Of a DNA stretch of 64,000 bases, positions 26,600 through 36,016 are shown one piece after another (the stretch's first letter is position 1; the number at the start of each line of letters is the position of its first letter). The notes under the pieces were generated by a model. The model did not search any database and had not been told where the DNA came from. It was given only the letters and a program-made list of their open reading frames with translations. The position numbers and the translations under genes were made by a program. Source of the stretch: Micromonospora zamorensis. Lineage in GTDB: Bacteria > Actinomycetota > Actinomycetes > Mycobacteriales > Micromonosporaceae. The stretch spans positions 2,976,001-3,040,000 of the forward strand of contig NZ_LT607755.1 of NCBI RefSeq assembly GCF_900090275.1, given 5' to 3'.

Positions 26600-27868
26600 T
26601 CAGCGGCCGCTGACCGAGGGTGCCGGAGCGGGCGACCCACCGGCCACCGCTCCCGGGTGCGCCGGGGCGACCGGCGCGGGCTTGAGCCCGGGCGGCACCG
26701 GCAGGGCGCTGCCCCGGACGAACTCGTCCCAGCTCACGTTCCACGCGGTCCAGCCGTTGCCCGGCTGCAACTCCACCTCGGTGCCCTTGACGGTGACCAG
26801 GTCACCGACCTGGGTCACCCCCATCAACCAGTCCGCCGCGGTGGCGGACACGTTGGCGCAGCCGTGCGAGACGTTGGTGTTGCCCTGGTCCCCCTCCGAC
26901 CACGGGGCGGAGTGGATGAACTCGCCACCCCAGGTGTAGCGCTGGGCGTCGTCGACGTCGACCACGTACCCGCCGTTGGGCTCACCCCGGGTGTCGAAGG
27001 TGGTCCGTTGGTGCTTCTCCATGATCACCATCTTGCCGCTGGAGCTCGGGGTGCTCGGCTTACCCAGGCTGACCGGGATCCGGCGGACCTGCTTGCCGTC
27101 GCGCATCACCGTCATCTGCTTGGTGGCATTGTCGATCTCCAGTGAGACCTGGCGTCCGATCTTGGAGGTCGCGGTCCGCTCGGAGTCGCCGACCCGGTCC
27201 TTCCCGATCGGCAGACCCTCCAGACCGGCCCGGACGCTGATCGTGGTCCCCGGCTTCCAGAAATCGGGTGCCCGGTAATAGACCTGACTTCCGTCCTCGA
27301 GCCACGACCAGGTGCCCGGCTGCGGGGGATTCGTCTTCACGAACAACCGCCGCTGGACATCCGCTCTGGCCTCTTTCGGAATTCCCGGGTCGAACGCTAC
27401 GGTTACCGGCATCGCCGTGCCGTACGTCCGATTGCCGACGAAATAGAGAGTGCTGGTGATCTGCGGTTTGGTGGATTTCGCCATCGTGGTGAACGTGGTG
27501 CTGCGAGTGGTGGTAGCACCGGAGTCGCCGGTGGCGGTCACCTCGGCGGTGTAGGTCCGTCGCGGTTGCAGCGGCGCGCTCGGCACCCAGCCCGAGCCAT
27601 CCTCGCGCGGCTCGGCGTTGACCTGCTTGCCCTTGTCGTCAGTGAGGCGTACGCCAGTGACCCTGCCGCCCTTGACCACGGTGCCCACCTCGGCGCTGAC
27701 CGGCACGTCGCGGGTCTTGTCCCCCGGTGTCACGGCGAGCTCCGGCGGGGCGGCGTGCCCCTTGGCCGAACCGGTCGCCGACTCCCGGTTGGCGGTGCAC
27801 CCACCCAGGACGAGTGGTGCGGCTGCGATGGTTACCGCCAACATCGTCAATCGCCGCCTAGACGTCAT
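26600..27868 (-). CDS. L,D-transpeptidase lipoprotein
   Basis: 422 residues. The N-terminus has a lipoprotein signal with lipobox LVLGGC. Two Ig-like domains (about 45-240) precede the YkuD catalytic domain with HSAPWSEGD and SHGCANVS, whose Cys is the nucleophile. A Pro/Ala-rich tail closes the protein. Enzymes of this LdtMt2-like layout make 3->3 meso-DAP crosslinks in peptidoglycan at the outer face of the membrane. ATG at 27868 is chosen because the lipobox then sits at the expected distance and GGGGGA precedes it. The final residues of the active-site motif (ANVS instead of VRLS) are a mild variant. Confidence 0.93.
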   Translation of the reverse strand: MTSRRRLTMLAVTIAAAPLVLGGCTANRESATGSAKGHAAPPELAVTPGDKTRDVPVSAEVGTVVKGGRVTGVRLTDDKGKQVNAEPREDGSGWVPSAPLQPRRTYTAEVTATGDSGATTTRSTTFTTMAKSTKPQITSTLYFVGNRTYGTAMPVTVAFDPGIPKEARADVQRRLFVKTNPPQPGTWSWLEDGSQVYYRAPDFWKPGTTISVRAGLEGLPIGKDRVGDSERTATSKIGRQVSLEIDNATKQMTVMRDGKQVRRIPVSLGKPSTPSSSGKMVIMEKHQRTTFDTRGEPNGGYVVDVDDAQRYTWGGEFIHSAPWSEGDQGNTNVSHGCANVSATAADWLMGVTQVGDLVTVKGTEVELQPGNGWTAWNVSWDEFVRGSALPVPPGLKPAPVAPAHPGAVAGGSPAPAPSVSGR

Positions 27869-28604
27869 GTTCAGTCCCCCCGTTTTTGACTTCCCTCTGT
27901 CACATTCTCGCTTCTTCGACAGGGGCGTCCACGGCATTCGCAAATAATCGGAGGCGCATTTATCGACGCATTTTCCGCCAATGTTCCGCTTGGCGGATGA
28001 GGCGTTCAAGCGACCCGTGTCACGCTCTTTGCTCTGCTTGAGCGACCACCACACCGGCTGTCCGGATGAGGGCGTCTCGCCCGGCCTGGCCCCGCCCGGT
28101 CCCGCCTGGGCCCGCCTGGGCGGAAGTGGCGCGAACGAGGCGTGCGAGGGTCGCACCCGTCATGATCGACTCGGTTTCATGGAAGTCGGGGTATCGGGAC
28201 GTCCCGGATACCGCGACTTCCATGAACGCGAGTGGATCAAGCCACCGGGGGCGCGGCGCGGCGCGGCCCGGCGCGGAAGTAGGAGGTCGCGGCAGGCGGC
28301 GCACCTCGGGGGCGGACTTTTGTCAGTTGGAGCGAAACTTCTGCCGATCACGACGAAGCTTTGCCTTCGTCCGGAGGCAAGGGTAGGGTCACGATCCAGA
28401 TAGAGGGTTGCCCATTCGTCGATCAGCTCGCCGCCACCCTGCCGGGTCGCCGCGTTCCGCCCCCGAGGGGTCCGGGCCGCACCCGAGCACCGTCCCTCAC
28501 CGTCCAGCCGGAGCCAGGCTCCGGCCGGTTCGGCGCGTCCGGGCGACGGCAGCCGGGTCGACTGCCGTAGACGGCATGCCAGCCGTCAGGAAGGGACCAC
28601 CACC
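27869..28604. other. Long intergenic region with divergent promoters and a palindromic element
   Basis: 736 bases with no supportable gene. The part next to the L,D-transpeptidase (27880-28010) is relatively AT-rich and should hold its promoter. A long imperfect palindrome lies at 28163-28239. A small perfect hairpin, GACGAAG at 28352-28358 with CTTCGTC at 28365-28371, lies 230 bases before the sugar isomerase gene. Confidence 0.6.
28163..28239. repeat. Dispersed palindromic element, copy 2 (imperfect, 77 bp)
   Basis: A nearly continuous hairpin. TTCATGGAAGTCG (28176-28188) pairs with 28214-28226. The centre GGGACGTCCC (28196-28205) is self-complementary, and the outer bases TGATC/ACTCG pair with CGAGTGGATCA. 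The TGATCGAC and CATGGAAGTC strings recall the elements at 7058 and 44321. Confidence 0.7.
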
Positions 28605-29561
28605 ATGGATCAACAGATCAACCAACCGGAGCCGACAGCGGTGTCCGAGCCGGTCAGCCGCCGTGCGGTTCTGCGCGCCGCGACCGTTTCCGCCGCTGCC
28701 GTCGGCGCTGCCGGTATGTTCGCCGCTCCGGCCGCCGCCGCGCCCGCCGCGCAGTCCCACGGCCGGCGCCGGGTTCCGGTGGACCGGATCAGCATCCAGC
28801 TCTACACGCTGCGCGATCAACTCGCCGCCGACCTGCCCGGCACCCTGGACGCCCTGCGCCGGATCGGCTACCGCCGGGTGGAGCACGCCGGTTTCGTCGG
28901 ACGCACCGCCGCGCAGTTCCGGGCGGCTCTCGACGAGGCCGGGCTGCGCGCCACCTCCGGGCACACCGGCATCCCGCAGCCGTTCGACGCCGCCACCTGG
29001 GAACAAGCCCTCGCCGACGCGAACGTCGTGGGGTGCAAGAAGATCGTCCACCCGTACTTCGGTCGGGACGCGAGCGGCCAGGCGATCCGGGACCCCAACG
29101 TCTACCGGGCCCTGGCGCGCGACCTGAACAAGGCCGGCCGGATGGCCGAACGTGCCGGGCTCGACTTCGGCTACCACAACCACCAACTTGAGTTCGTGCC
29201 GTTGACCGACGGCTCGACCGGGTTCGACATCCTCACCGGGCAGACCGATCCCCGACTGGTCCACTTCGAACTCGACCTCTACTGGACCTGGCGGGGCGCG
29301 CACGACCCGGTCGACGTGATCCGGGCCAACCGCGGCCGGATCCGTCAGGTGCACGTCAAGGACCTCGACGTCGAGGGCGGTTTCGCCGACCTCGGCGACG
29401 GCCTCATCGACTTCGGTCGGATCTTCGCCCACGAGCGCGAGGCCGGCATCGAGGAGTACATCGTGGAGCGCGACGACGCAGGCACCCCGCCACGCTCCCC
29501 CGCCGACGCCCTGGACACCGCCCGGGTCGGCTTCGACTATCTCGCTTCACTCCGGTACTGA
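28605..29561 (+). CDS. Tat-exported sugar phosphate isomerase/epimerase-like TIM barrel
   Basis: 318 residues. A twin-arginine signal (SRRAVLRAATVSAAAVG, cleavage after APAAAA) is followed by an AP endonuclease 2/xylose isomerase-like TIM barrel. Metal-ligand regions are FELDLYWTWRGAHDP (Glu, Asp), GYHNHQLEF, VHVKDLD and the final Glu in YIVERDDAG. Export of a metal-dependent sugar isomerase or epimerase is typical of a group linked to secreted sugar oxidation. It lies 22 bases upstream of the PQQ-type dehydrogenase gene, in the same operon, so the two probably treat the same extracellular carbohydrate. Confidence 0.88.
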   Translation: MDQQINQPEPTAVSEPVSRRAVLRAATVSAAAVGAAGMFAAPAAAAPAAQSHGRRRVPVDRISIQLYTLRDQLAADLPGTLDALRRIGYRRVEHAGFVGRTAAQFRAALDEAGLRATSGHTGIPQPFDAATWEQALADANVVGCKKIVHPYFGRDASGQAIRDPNVYRALARDLNKAGRMAERAGLDFGYHNHQLEFVPLTDGSTGFDILTGQTDPRLVHFELDLYWTWRGAHDPVDVIRANRGRIRQVHVKDLDVEGGFADLGDGLIDFGRIFAHEREAGIEEYIVERDDAGTPPRSPADALDTARVGFDYLASLRY

Positions 29562-29583
29562 AAGCACCTCGGGGGACCACTTG

Positions 29584-31683
29584 ATGAACAGGACCGCATT
29601 CGCGTCCGCCCTGCTGCTGGTGACGGCCGGCCTGGTCGTACCACCGTCAGCCGCGGCCGCCGCACCGGCCGCACCGCCGGACAGCAGCTTCCAGAAAGTG
29701 ACACTGAACGACTTCCCGGGCGAGCCGATGAGCCTCGCCGTCCTGCCCGACCTGCGGGTGCTGCACACCTCCCGCACCGGCGAGGTCCGCATCCACGACC
29801 CGCGCACCGGGCTGAACACCCTCGCCGCCGACATCCCCGTGTACGAGCACGACGAGGAGGGGCTGCAGGGGGTCGCCATCGACCCGAACTTCGCCCAGAA
29901 CAAGTGGGTCTACCTCTACTACTCGCCGCCGATGAACACACCGGTCGACGACCCGGCGACGCCAGACGTCAACGAGGGGGACGCGCCGGAGGTCGGCACG
30001 GAAGCGGACTGGCAGCGGTTCAAGGGCGCGCTGCGGCTGTCCCGGTTCAAGCTGGACGGGATGAGGCTGAACCTCGCCAGCGAGCAGCAGATCATCGACG
30101 TGCCCACCGACCGGGGCATCTGCTGCCACGTCGGCGGCCAGATCGACTTCGACAGCCTGGGCAACCTGTACCTGTCGACCGGTGACGACACCAACCCGTT
30201 CGCCTCCGACGGCTACATCCCGATCGACGAGCGGGCCGACCGCAACCCGGCGTACGACGCCCAGCGCACCTCGGCCAACACCAACGACCTGCGCGGCAAG
30301 CTGCTGCGTATCAAGGTGAAGGCCGGTGGTGGTTACACGGTGCCGGCCGGCAACCTGTTCAAGCCGGGCACGGCGAAGACCCGCCCGGAGATCTACGCGA
30401 TGGGGCTGCGCAACGCGTTCCGGTTCGCCGTCGACCGGCGTACCAACGACGTGTACCTGGGCGACTACTCCCCCGACGCCTCCAACCCGAACCCGGAGCG
30501 CGGGCCGGCCGGGCACGGCCGCTGGATGCGGATCGACAAGCCGGCGAACTACGGCTGGCCGTACTGCGTCACGCCGACGATCGCCTACCGCGACTACGAC
30601 TTCGCCACCGGTCAGTCCGGCGCCAAGTTCAACTGCAAGCGCCCGGTCAACGACTCACCCCACAACACCGGCAAGCGGATCCTGCCGCCGGTGGAGCAGC
30701 CGGAGGTCTGGTATCCCTCCGCCGCCTCCGGGGAGTTCCCGCAGCTGGGTTCCGGCGGCATCGGCCCGATGGGCGGCCCGGCGTACGACTACGACGGGAC
30801 CAGCACGTCGCGTACCCGCTGGCCGGCCTACTACGACGGAGTGCCGCTGTTCTACGAGTGGACCCGCGACTACATCAAGGAGTTCCGCCTCGACGAGGAC
30901 GGCGACGTCACCGACATCCGGCCGGTGGTGCCATCGCTGGTCGTGGACAACCCGATGGACATGGAGTTCGGCCCGGACGGCGCGCTCTACGTGCTGGAGT
31001 ACGGCGACGGCTACTTCGCCGAGAACCCGGACGCCCAGCTGTCCCGGATCGACTTCGTCCGGGGCAACCGGACGCCGATCCCGAAGATCAGTGGCACCCC
31101 GACGGTCGGGCAGGCCCCGCTGACCGTCGCGTTCTCCAGCGCCGGCACCACCGACCCGGACGGTGACAGGCTCAGCTATGCGTGGGACTTCAACGCGGAC
31201 GGCTCGGTGGACAGCACCGACCCCAACCCGACGTGGACGTTCCAGGAAAACGGCTCGTACACCCCGACGGTGAAGGTGACCGACCGCACCGGGCGCTCCG
31301 CCTCGGCGACCCTGCCGCTGGTGGTCGGGCCGACCGCGCCGATCATCGAGTTCGTCGCCCCGGTGGCCGGGCAGCCGTTCCAGTTCGGGCAGACCGTCGC
31401 GTACGAGGTGAAGGTCACCGATGACCTGCCGGTGGACTGCTCCCGGGTGAAGGTCACCTACGTGCTCGGGCACGACGAGCACGGGCACCCGCTCTCCACG
31501 GCGACCGGGTGCTCCGGGACGATTCCCACCTTCGTGGACGGTGGGCACAGCGGCGCGGACAACCTGACCGCGGTGTTCGTCGCCGAGTACACCGACGCGC
31601 CGACCGAGCCGGGTGTGCCGCCGCAGTCGACCTCGGCCACTGTCGTGCTGGACCCGGACCCGGTGGCGGGTCTGGCCGGCTGA
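29584..31683 (+). CDS. Secreted PQQ-dependent sugar dehydrogenase-like protein with PKD domain
   Basis: 699 residues. A Sec signal peptide leads to a six-bladed propeller of the soluble glucose dehydrogenase (GSDH) type: EGLQGVAIDPNF, CCHVGGQIDFD, LYLSTGDDT, NDLRGKLLRI, YAMGLRNAFRF and NYGWPYC. A PKD domain follows (about 500-580, DPDGDRLSYAWDFNADG) and a last beta-sandwich region completes it. Relatives oxidise sugars to lactones with PQQ, often in multidomain secreted proteins. ATG at 29584 follows GGGGGA. Operon partner of the Tat-exported isomerase. Whether PQQ is bound cannot be judged; no pqq genes are in the window. Confidence 0.88.
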   Translation: MNRTAFASALLLVTAGLVVPPSAAAAAPAAPPDSSFQKVTLNDFPGEPMSLAVLPDLRVLHTSRTGEVRIHDPRTGLNTLAADIPVYEHDEEGLQGVAIDPNFAQNKWVYLYYSPPMNTPVDDPATPDVNEGDAPEVGTEADWQRFKGALRLSRFKLDGMRLNLASEQQIIDVPTDRGICCHVGGQIDFDSLGNLYLSTGDDTNPFASDGYIPIDERADRNPAYDAQRTSANTNDLRGKLLRIKVKAGGGYTVPAGNLFKPGTAKTRPEIYAMGLRNAFRFAVDRRTNDVYLGDYSPDASNPNPERGPAGHGRWMRIDKPANYGWPYCVTPTIAYRDYDFATGQSGAKFNCKRPVNDSPHNTGKRILPPVEQPEVWYPSAASGEFPQLGSGGIGPMGGPAYDYDGTSTSRTRWPAYYDGVPLFYEWTRDYIKEFRLDEDGDVTDIRPVVPSLVVDNPMDMEFGPDGALYVLEYGDGYFAENPDAQLSRIDFVRGNRTPIPKISGTPTVGQAPLTVAFSSAGTTDPDGDRLSYAWDFNADGSVDSTDPNPTWTFQENGSYTPTVKVTDRTGRSASATLPLVVGPTAPIIEFVAPVAGQPFQFGQTVAYEVKVTDDLPVDCSRVKVTYVLGHDEHGHPLSTATGCSGTIPTFVDGGHSGADNLTAVFVAEYTDAPTEPGVPPQSTSATVVLDPDPVAGLAG

Positions 31684-31690
31684 TCACCTC

Positions 31691-31740
31691 ACGATGACAG
31701 CGGCGGCGACCGGAGTGATCCGGTCGCCGCCGCTCATCGT
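31691..31740. terminator. Large bidirectional hairpin terminator
   Basis: AGCGGCGGCGACCGG (31699-31713) pairs perfectly with 31720-31734, and the flanking ACGATGA pairs with TCATCGT. It lies between two convergent genes. Confidence 0.85.
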
Positions 31741-31795
31741 TCCACCGCCCACCGCCGGTCGAGGGCCGTTGCCCGGCTGACCGCCGGGTGGTCGC

Positions 31796-33481
31796 TCAGG
31801 TCCAGTCGCTGTCGACGTGGTTGTCCCGCCAGCGTCCGCCCACCGGCGGGGTGTCGAGCTGCATCCCCTCGTCGGCGTTGCCGGCGAGGTCGTTGTCCTC
31901 GACCCGGCTGCCCACGCAACTGCCCCGATCGGTGATCCACAGCCCGTGCGTCTGGGTCTGGTGGTCGTGGTTGTCCCAGATCCGGTTGCCGCGGATGGTC
32001 GCCGAGTCGAACGGCGCGTCGATGGTGATGCCGGCCCGCCGCTTCGGCGCGGCAGCCAGTTCGTATCCACATCCCGGTGGCGGGATGTCCCCGCTCCACG
32101 CGCTGAACGCGTCCGGGCGGACCGGGGCGAGGGTGAGTTCGTCGCCGGTGTTGCCGGCGACCATGGCGACGGACCGTCCGACCCGCAGCATCTTGCCCCG
32201 GTGCCCGTCGTGCGGCCAGTTGGCCGACCGGTCCACAACGGACCGCTCGCCGTAGCGCACGGCATCACCCGTCCCGCCGGTGCCTTCGGCGTACTGTCGC
32301 CCGTTGTTGCGGATCCGGTTGTTGAGCACCACCGCGTCGGTCATCTGGTGGTCGACCCGGACCGCGTCCAACCCGTTGCCCCAGATCTCGTTGCTCTCGA
32401 TCACCACGTCCCGGATCGCGCCCTGGTAGCCGCGCCTGAGGTTGCGCGTGTGATAGCCGTGCTGGCCGTTGCCGCTGATCCGGTTGCCCCGGACGGTGTA
32501 CGGGCCGGGGGTGTTGCCGATGCTGACCCCGTCGCGCAGGTTGCCGTCGATGACGCAGTCGGTGAGCAGCCCGCCCCGGCCGGCCACCGACGAGGTGCCC
32601 TGCGACGACACGTCGAAGCCGGTCTCCAGGTTGCCGGTCATCGTGCAGGCCGAGACGATCAGACCGTCGGCGCCCCAGTCGGAGATGCCGAACCGGTTGC
32701 CCTGACTGTGGCAGCCGATGATGCGGTAGCCGCGTGGCGGCTCCCAGTAGTCCTTCTGCAGCTCCAGGAAGATCCCGTTGGTGCCGTTGGCCAGGGCGGT
32801 GCAGTTGGCGATGGTCAGCCGCTCCACCGGGCCCCACCCGCCGATGCCGATCCCGATGCCGGCGCCGCCGATCTGCTCGCCGTTGTCGAGGCGACCACAG
32901 CCGACCACCACCACGCCGTCGATCAGGGAGTCCTGGAGGAAGTCGCAGCCCAACCCGGTGGCGGCGGTGTGGTGGATGTAGAGGTTGCGGAACACGCCCC
33001 GCACCATGTACTGGATACCGAGGCCCTTGGCCAGGTAGCTGTACTCGGCCATCGCGACCCCGGAGCCGTCGATCTGGAAGTCGGAGAAGGTGCAGTCGGC
33101 GATGTGCCGGTCCCGGTCGGCGCCGTGCTGCACTGTGGTCCAGAAGGCCAGCGGCGTCGGATCGGCCCGGTTGCCCTCGTTGCTGAGCATGAACCGGGTC
33201 GCCGCCGGGCCGGCCCCGATCAAGGAGACACCGCTGCGCCACACCGTCCCCGCGTCCCGGATCGAGTAGATGCCCGGCGGGCAGTAGATGACGCGGGCCC
33301 GCCCGTCCGAGGCGTAACCGGCGCCGAGACGTTCCACGAGGGCGGCCAGCGCCGGCTGGTCATTGGTCGCGCCGTCACCGGTCAGCCCGTATTCCAGCGC
33401 ATCGCAGTAGAGGGGCGCGCCCGCCGAGGCGGGTCGTCGTACCCGGACCGAGTTCAGTAGCAGCTCGTTCGCCACGGCCAC
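31796..33481 (-). CDS. Right-handed parallel beta-helix (pectate-lyase-3-like) protein
   Basis: 561 residues. It opens with a pectate-lyase-3-type strand (CDALEYGLTGDGATNDQPAL, then VIYCPPGIYSIRD) and continues with about ten NosD-like beta-helix coils rich in N-x-I/V-x-x-N patterns (GNRISGNGQHGY, NEIWGNGLDAV, NRIRNNGRQYA). Such helices bind or cleave polysaccharide. No signal peptide, lipobox or membrane segment is visible with the GTG start at 33481, chosen because AAGGGAG lies 7 bases before it. A non-classical export route or an unfinished N-terminus is possible. Catalytic residues cannot be assigned. Confidence 0.8.
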   Translation of the reverse strand: MAVANELLLNSVRVRRPASAGAPLYCDALEYGLTGDGATNDQPALAALVERLGAGYASDGRARVIYCPPGIYSIRDAGTVWRSGVSLIGAGPAATRFMLSNEGNRADPTPLAFWTTVQHGADRDRHIADCTFSDFQIDGSGVAMAEYSYLAKGLGIQYMVRGVFRNLYIHHTAATGLGCDFLQDSLIDGVVVVGCGRLDNGEQIGGAGIGIGIGGWGPVERLTIANCTALANGTNGIFLELQKDYWEPPRGYRIIGCHSQGNRFGISDWGADGLIVSACTMTGNLETGFDVSSQGTSSVAGRGGLLTDCVIDGNLRDGVSIGNTPGPYTVRGNRISGNGQHGYHTRNLRRGYQGAIRDVVIESNEIWGNGLDAVRVDHQMTDAVVLNNRIRNNGRQYAEGTGGTGDAVRYGERSVVDRSANWPHDGHRGKMLRVGRSVAMVAGNTGDELTLAPVRPDAFSAWSGDIPPPGCGYELAAAPKRRAGITIDAPFDSATIRGNRIWDNHDHQTQTHGLWITDRGSCVGSRVEDNDLAGNADEGMQLDTPPVGGRWRDNHVDSDWT

Positions 33482-33595
33482 AGGCTGGCTCCCTTCGACG
33501 CGTGCGGTGCGTTCCGGCGGGGCCGACTTCCCGATGACACGGCCGGGAAACCCCCGGCCCGACGACGCACGCCGGGCAACCCCGGACATGGGCCG

Positions 33596-33627
33596 GCCCC
33601 GGCGCCGCGCGGGCGGTGCCGGGGCCG
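33596..33627 (-). terminator. Hairpin terminator of the bkd operon
   Basis: GGCCCCGGCGCC at 33596-33607 pairs with 33616-33627 (one G-T pair). It starts 15 bases after the E2 gene stop. Confidence 0.75.
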
Positions 33628-33641
33628 GGAGGTGTACGCCG

Positions 33642-35006
33642 TCAGACGGCGGCGATCAGCAACGCCGGGCGCTCCACGCAGTCGGCGACGTGGCGCAGGA
33701 AGCCACCGGCCACCCCGCCGTCGCAGACCCGGTGGTCGAAGGTGAGGCTGAGCTGGGTCACCTTGCGCACGGCGAGTTGCCCGTCGACCACCCATGGCTT
33801 GTCCACGATCCGCCCGACGCCGAGCAGTGCGGCCTCGGGGTGGTTGATGATCGGCGTGGAGCCGTCGACGCCGAACACCCCGTAGTTGTTCAGCGTGAAC
33901 GTGCCTCCGGTCAGCCGGGCCGGCGGCAGGCTGCCGGCTCGCGCGGCGGCGGTGGTCGCCGCCAGTTCGGCGGCCAACTCGGCGGTGGTGAGCCGCTGGG
34001 CGTCGCGCAGCACCGGCACCAGCAGACCCCGGTCGGTCTGCGCGGCAATACCGAGATGCACGCCGGCGGACTGGACGATCCGCTGCGCCTCGGTGTCGAC
34101 CCGGGCGTTGAGCTGCGGGAACCGGCGTAGTCCGCTGAGGCAGATCCGGGCCAGCAGGGCCAGGATGCTCACCGGCGCGTCGGGAGTCGCCGCGTTGATC
34201 GCCGCGCGGGTCTCCAGCAGGCCGGTGGCGTCCACGTCGACCCAGATGGTCACCTCGGGGATCTCCCGCCGGCTGCGGGAGAGCTTGTCGGCGATGACCT
34301 TGCGTACGCCGGTGAGCGGGATGATGACGTCGCCGTCCCCGGCCGGGGCGAGCGCGACGTGCGGGTCGGGCACGGCGGCGAGCCGGGCTGCGGGCACGGC
34401 CAGCGCCGCCTCCACGTCGGCGCGGCGGATCACCCCGCCCGGTCCGGTGCCCCGCACAGTGGCGAGGTCGAGGCCCTGCTCGCGGGCCAGCCGCCGCACG
34501 ATCGGTGAGATGACCAGGGCAGTCGCCGCAGCTGCGGCGGGATGACCGCCCGCGGTCGGACCGGTGTCGCCAACCACGTCGGACCCGCGAGCGGGACCGG
34601 CAGTGGCCGGTTCGGGAGCCAGCGACAGGCGGGGTCGACGCCGGCGCCGGGTGGCACCGCCGTGCCCGGTGCCGTAGCCGATCAGCACGTTGCCGGAGCC
34701 GGCACGCTCCTCCTCGCGGTAGGTGGCGTGCCCGGCCGGCTCGTCGCCGCCGTCCAGGGGCGCGATGGTGATCAGCGGCTGGCCGACGGGGCGTACCTCA
34801 CCGGCCGCGCCGTGCAGGGTGACGACCCGGCCGGCGTACGGGCAGGGCACGTCCACGACCGCCTTGGCGGTCTCCACCTCGACCACGCTCTGGTCAACGG
34901 TGACGATGTCGCCCACGGCGACCCGCCACTCGACGATCTCGGCCTCGCTCAGCCCCTCGCCCAGGTCGGGCAGGAGGAAGACCTGCGTGCGCTCGACGGT
35001 GGTCAT
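33642..35006 (-). CDS. bkdC: Branched-chain 2-oxoacid dehydrogenase E2 (dihydrolipoyl acyltransferase)
   Basis: 454 residues in the normal order. A single lipoyl domain has the lipoylated Lys in VEVETAKAVVDV. A Pro/Ala/Arg-rich linker is followed by a peripheral-subunit-binding domain (VRRLAREQGLDLATVRGTGPGG) and the catalytic domain with DHRVCDGGVA, where the first His is catalytic (the usual motif is DHRxxDG). It transfers the acyl group from E1 to CoA. The start overlaps the E1-beta stop (ATGA, 35003-35006). An E3 gene is not in the operon, so E3 must be shared with other complexes. Branched acyl-CoAs from this complex prime iso/anteiso fatty acids and polyketides. Confidence 0.92.
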   Translation of the reverse strand: MTTVERTQVFLLPDLGEGLSEAEIVEWRVAVGDIVTVDQSVVEVETAKAVVDVPCPYAGRVVTLHGAAGEVRPVGQPLITIAPLDGGDEPAGHATYREEERAGSGNVLIGYGTGHGGATRRRRRPRLSLAPEPATAGPARGSDVVGDTGPTAGGHPAAAAATALVISPIVRRLAREQGLDLATVRGTGPGGVIRRADVEAALAVPAARLAAVPDPHVALAPAGDGDVIIPLTGVRKVIADKLSRSRREIPEVTIWVDVDATGLLETRAAINAATPDAPVSILALLARICLSGLRRFPQLNARVDTEAQRIVQSAGVHLGIAAQTDRGLLVPVLRDAQRLTTAELAAELAATTAAARAGSLPPARLTGGTFTLNNYGVFGVDGSTPIINHPEAALLGVGRIVDKPWVVDGQLAVRKVTQLSLTFDHRVCDGGVAGGFLRHVADCVERPALLIAAV

Positions 35007-36016
35007 GCCGCGCTGCCCTGCGCCGCCCAGCGCGGGTCCGGCTGGTCGTCCCACTGCAACCGGGCCACCGCGTCGAGCACCCGGTCCACGCCGGGCAGGT
35101 GGGTGTGCTCCAGCATCGGCGCCGGGTACGGGATGTCCAGCCCGGCGACCCGCAGCACCGGGGCGTGCAGCGCGTGGAAGCACCGCTCCTGCACCCGGGC
35201 CGCGATCTCCGCGCCGACACCCGCGAAGCCCTGCGCCTCCTGGATCACCACGCACCGGCCGGTCCGCCGGACCGAGGCGGCGATGGTCTCGTCGTCGAAC
35301 GGCACGATGGTGCGGACGTCGACGACCTCCAGGTCCCAGCCCTCCTCGCGGGCGGCCTCGGCGGCCTCCAGCGCGACCGGCACCGCCGGCCCGTACGCCA
35401 CCAGGGTCGCGTCGCGTCCCGGCCGGCGCACGACGGCCCGCCCGAACGGCTCGGTCCGGGTCGGCAGGGCCGCCTCGGCGCTGCCGAAGTAGAGCTTCTT
35501 GGGTTCCATGAAGACCACCGGGTCGGGGTCGTCGATCGCCTCGCGCAGCAGCGAGTACGCGTCCTCGACGGTGGCCGGGGTGACCACCTTCAGCCCGGGG
35601 GTGTGCGCGTAGTACGCCTCGGACGAGTCGCAGTGGTGCTCGACCCCGCCGATGCCGCCGGCGTACGGCACCCGGATGACGATGGGCACGCTGAGCTTGC
35701 CCCGGGTGCGGTTGCGCAGCTTCGCCACGTGCGAGGCGATCTGCTCGAACGCCGGGTACGCGAACGCGTCGAACTGCATCTCGACGACCGGCCGCAGCCC
35801 GGACATGGTCAGGCCCACCGCGAAACCGACGATGCCGGCCTCGGCGAGCGGGGTGTCGAAGCACCGTTTCTCGCCGAAGCGGGCCTGGAGGCCGTCGGTG
35901 ATCCGGAAGACGCCACCGAGTTGACCGACGTCCTCACCGAAGACGACGACCCGGTCGTCGGCGGCGAGGGCGTCGGCGAGCGCGGTGTTGAGCGCCTTCG
36001 CCATGGTGGTGGCCAT
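35003..36016 (-). CDS. bkdB: Branched-chain 2-oxoacid dehydrogenase E1 beta
   Basis: 337 residues, usual size. Transketolase pyrimidine-binding domain: VFGEDVGQLGGVF, DTPLAEAGIVGFAVG, EMQFDAFAYPAFEQ. The C-terminal domain includes VVIQEAQGFAGVGAE. With E1 alpha it decarboxylates branched-chain 2-oxoacids using thiamine diphosphate. Its ATG shares one base with the E1-alpha stop and its stop overlaps the E2 start, so all three subunits are translationally coupled. Confidence 0.93.
   Translation of the reverse strand: MATTMAKALNTALADALAADDRVVVFGEDVGQLGGVFRITDGLQARFGEKRCFDTPLAEAGIVGFAVGLTMSGLRPVVEMQFDAFAYPAFEQIASHVAKLRNRTRGKLSVPIVIRVPYAGGIGGVEHHCDSSEAYYAHTPGLKVVTPATVEDAYSLLREAIDDPDPVVFMEPKKLYFGSAEAALPTRTEPFGRAVVRRPGRDATLVAYGPAVPVALEAAEAAREEGWDLEVVDVRTIVPFDDETIAASVRRTGRCVVIQEAQGFAGVGAEIAARVQERCFHALHAPVLRVAGLDIPYPAPMLEHTHLPGVDRVLDAVARLQWDDQPDPRWAAQGSAA

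Noticed and set aside
31817..33460. 547-codon plus-strand open frame
   Set aside because: Antisense to the beta-helix gene; its D/V/A periodicity only mirrors the helix repeats.
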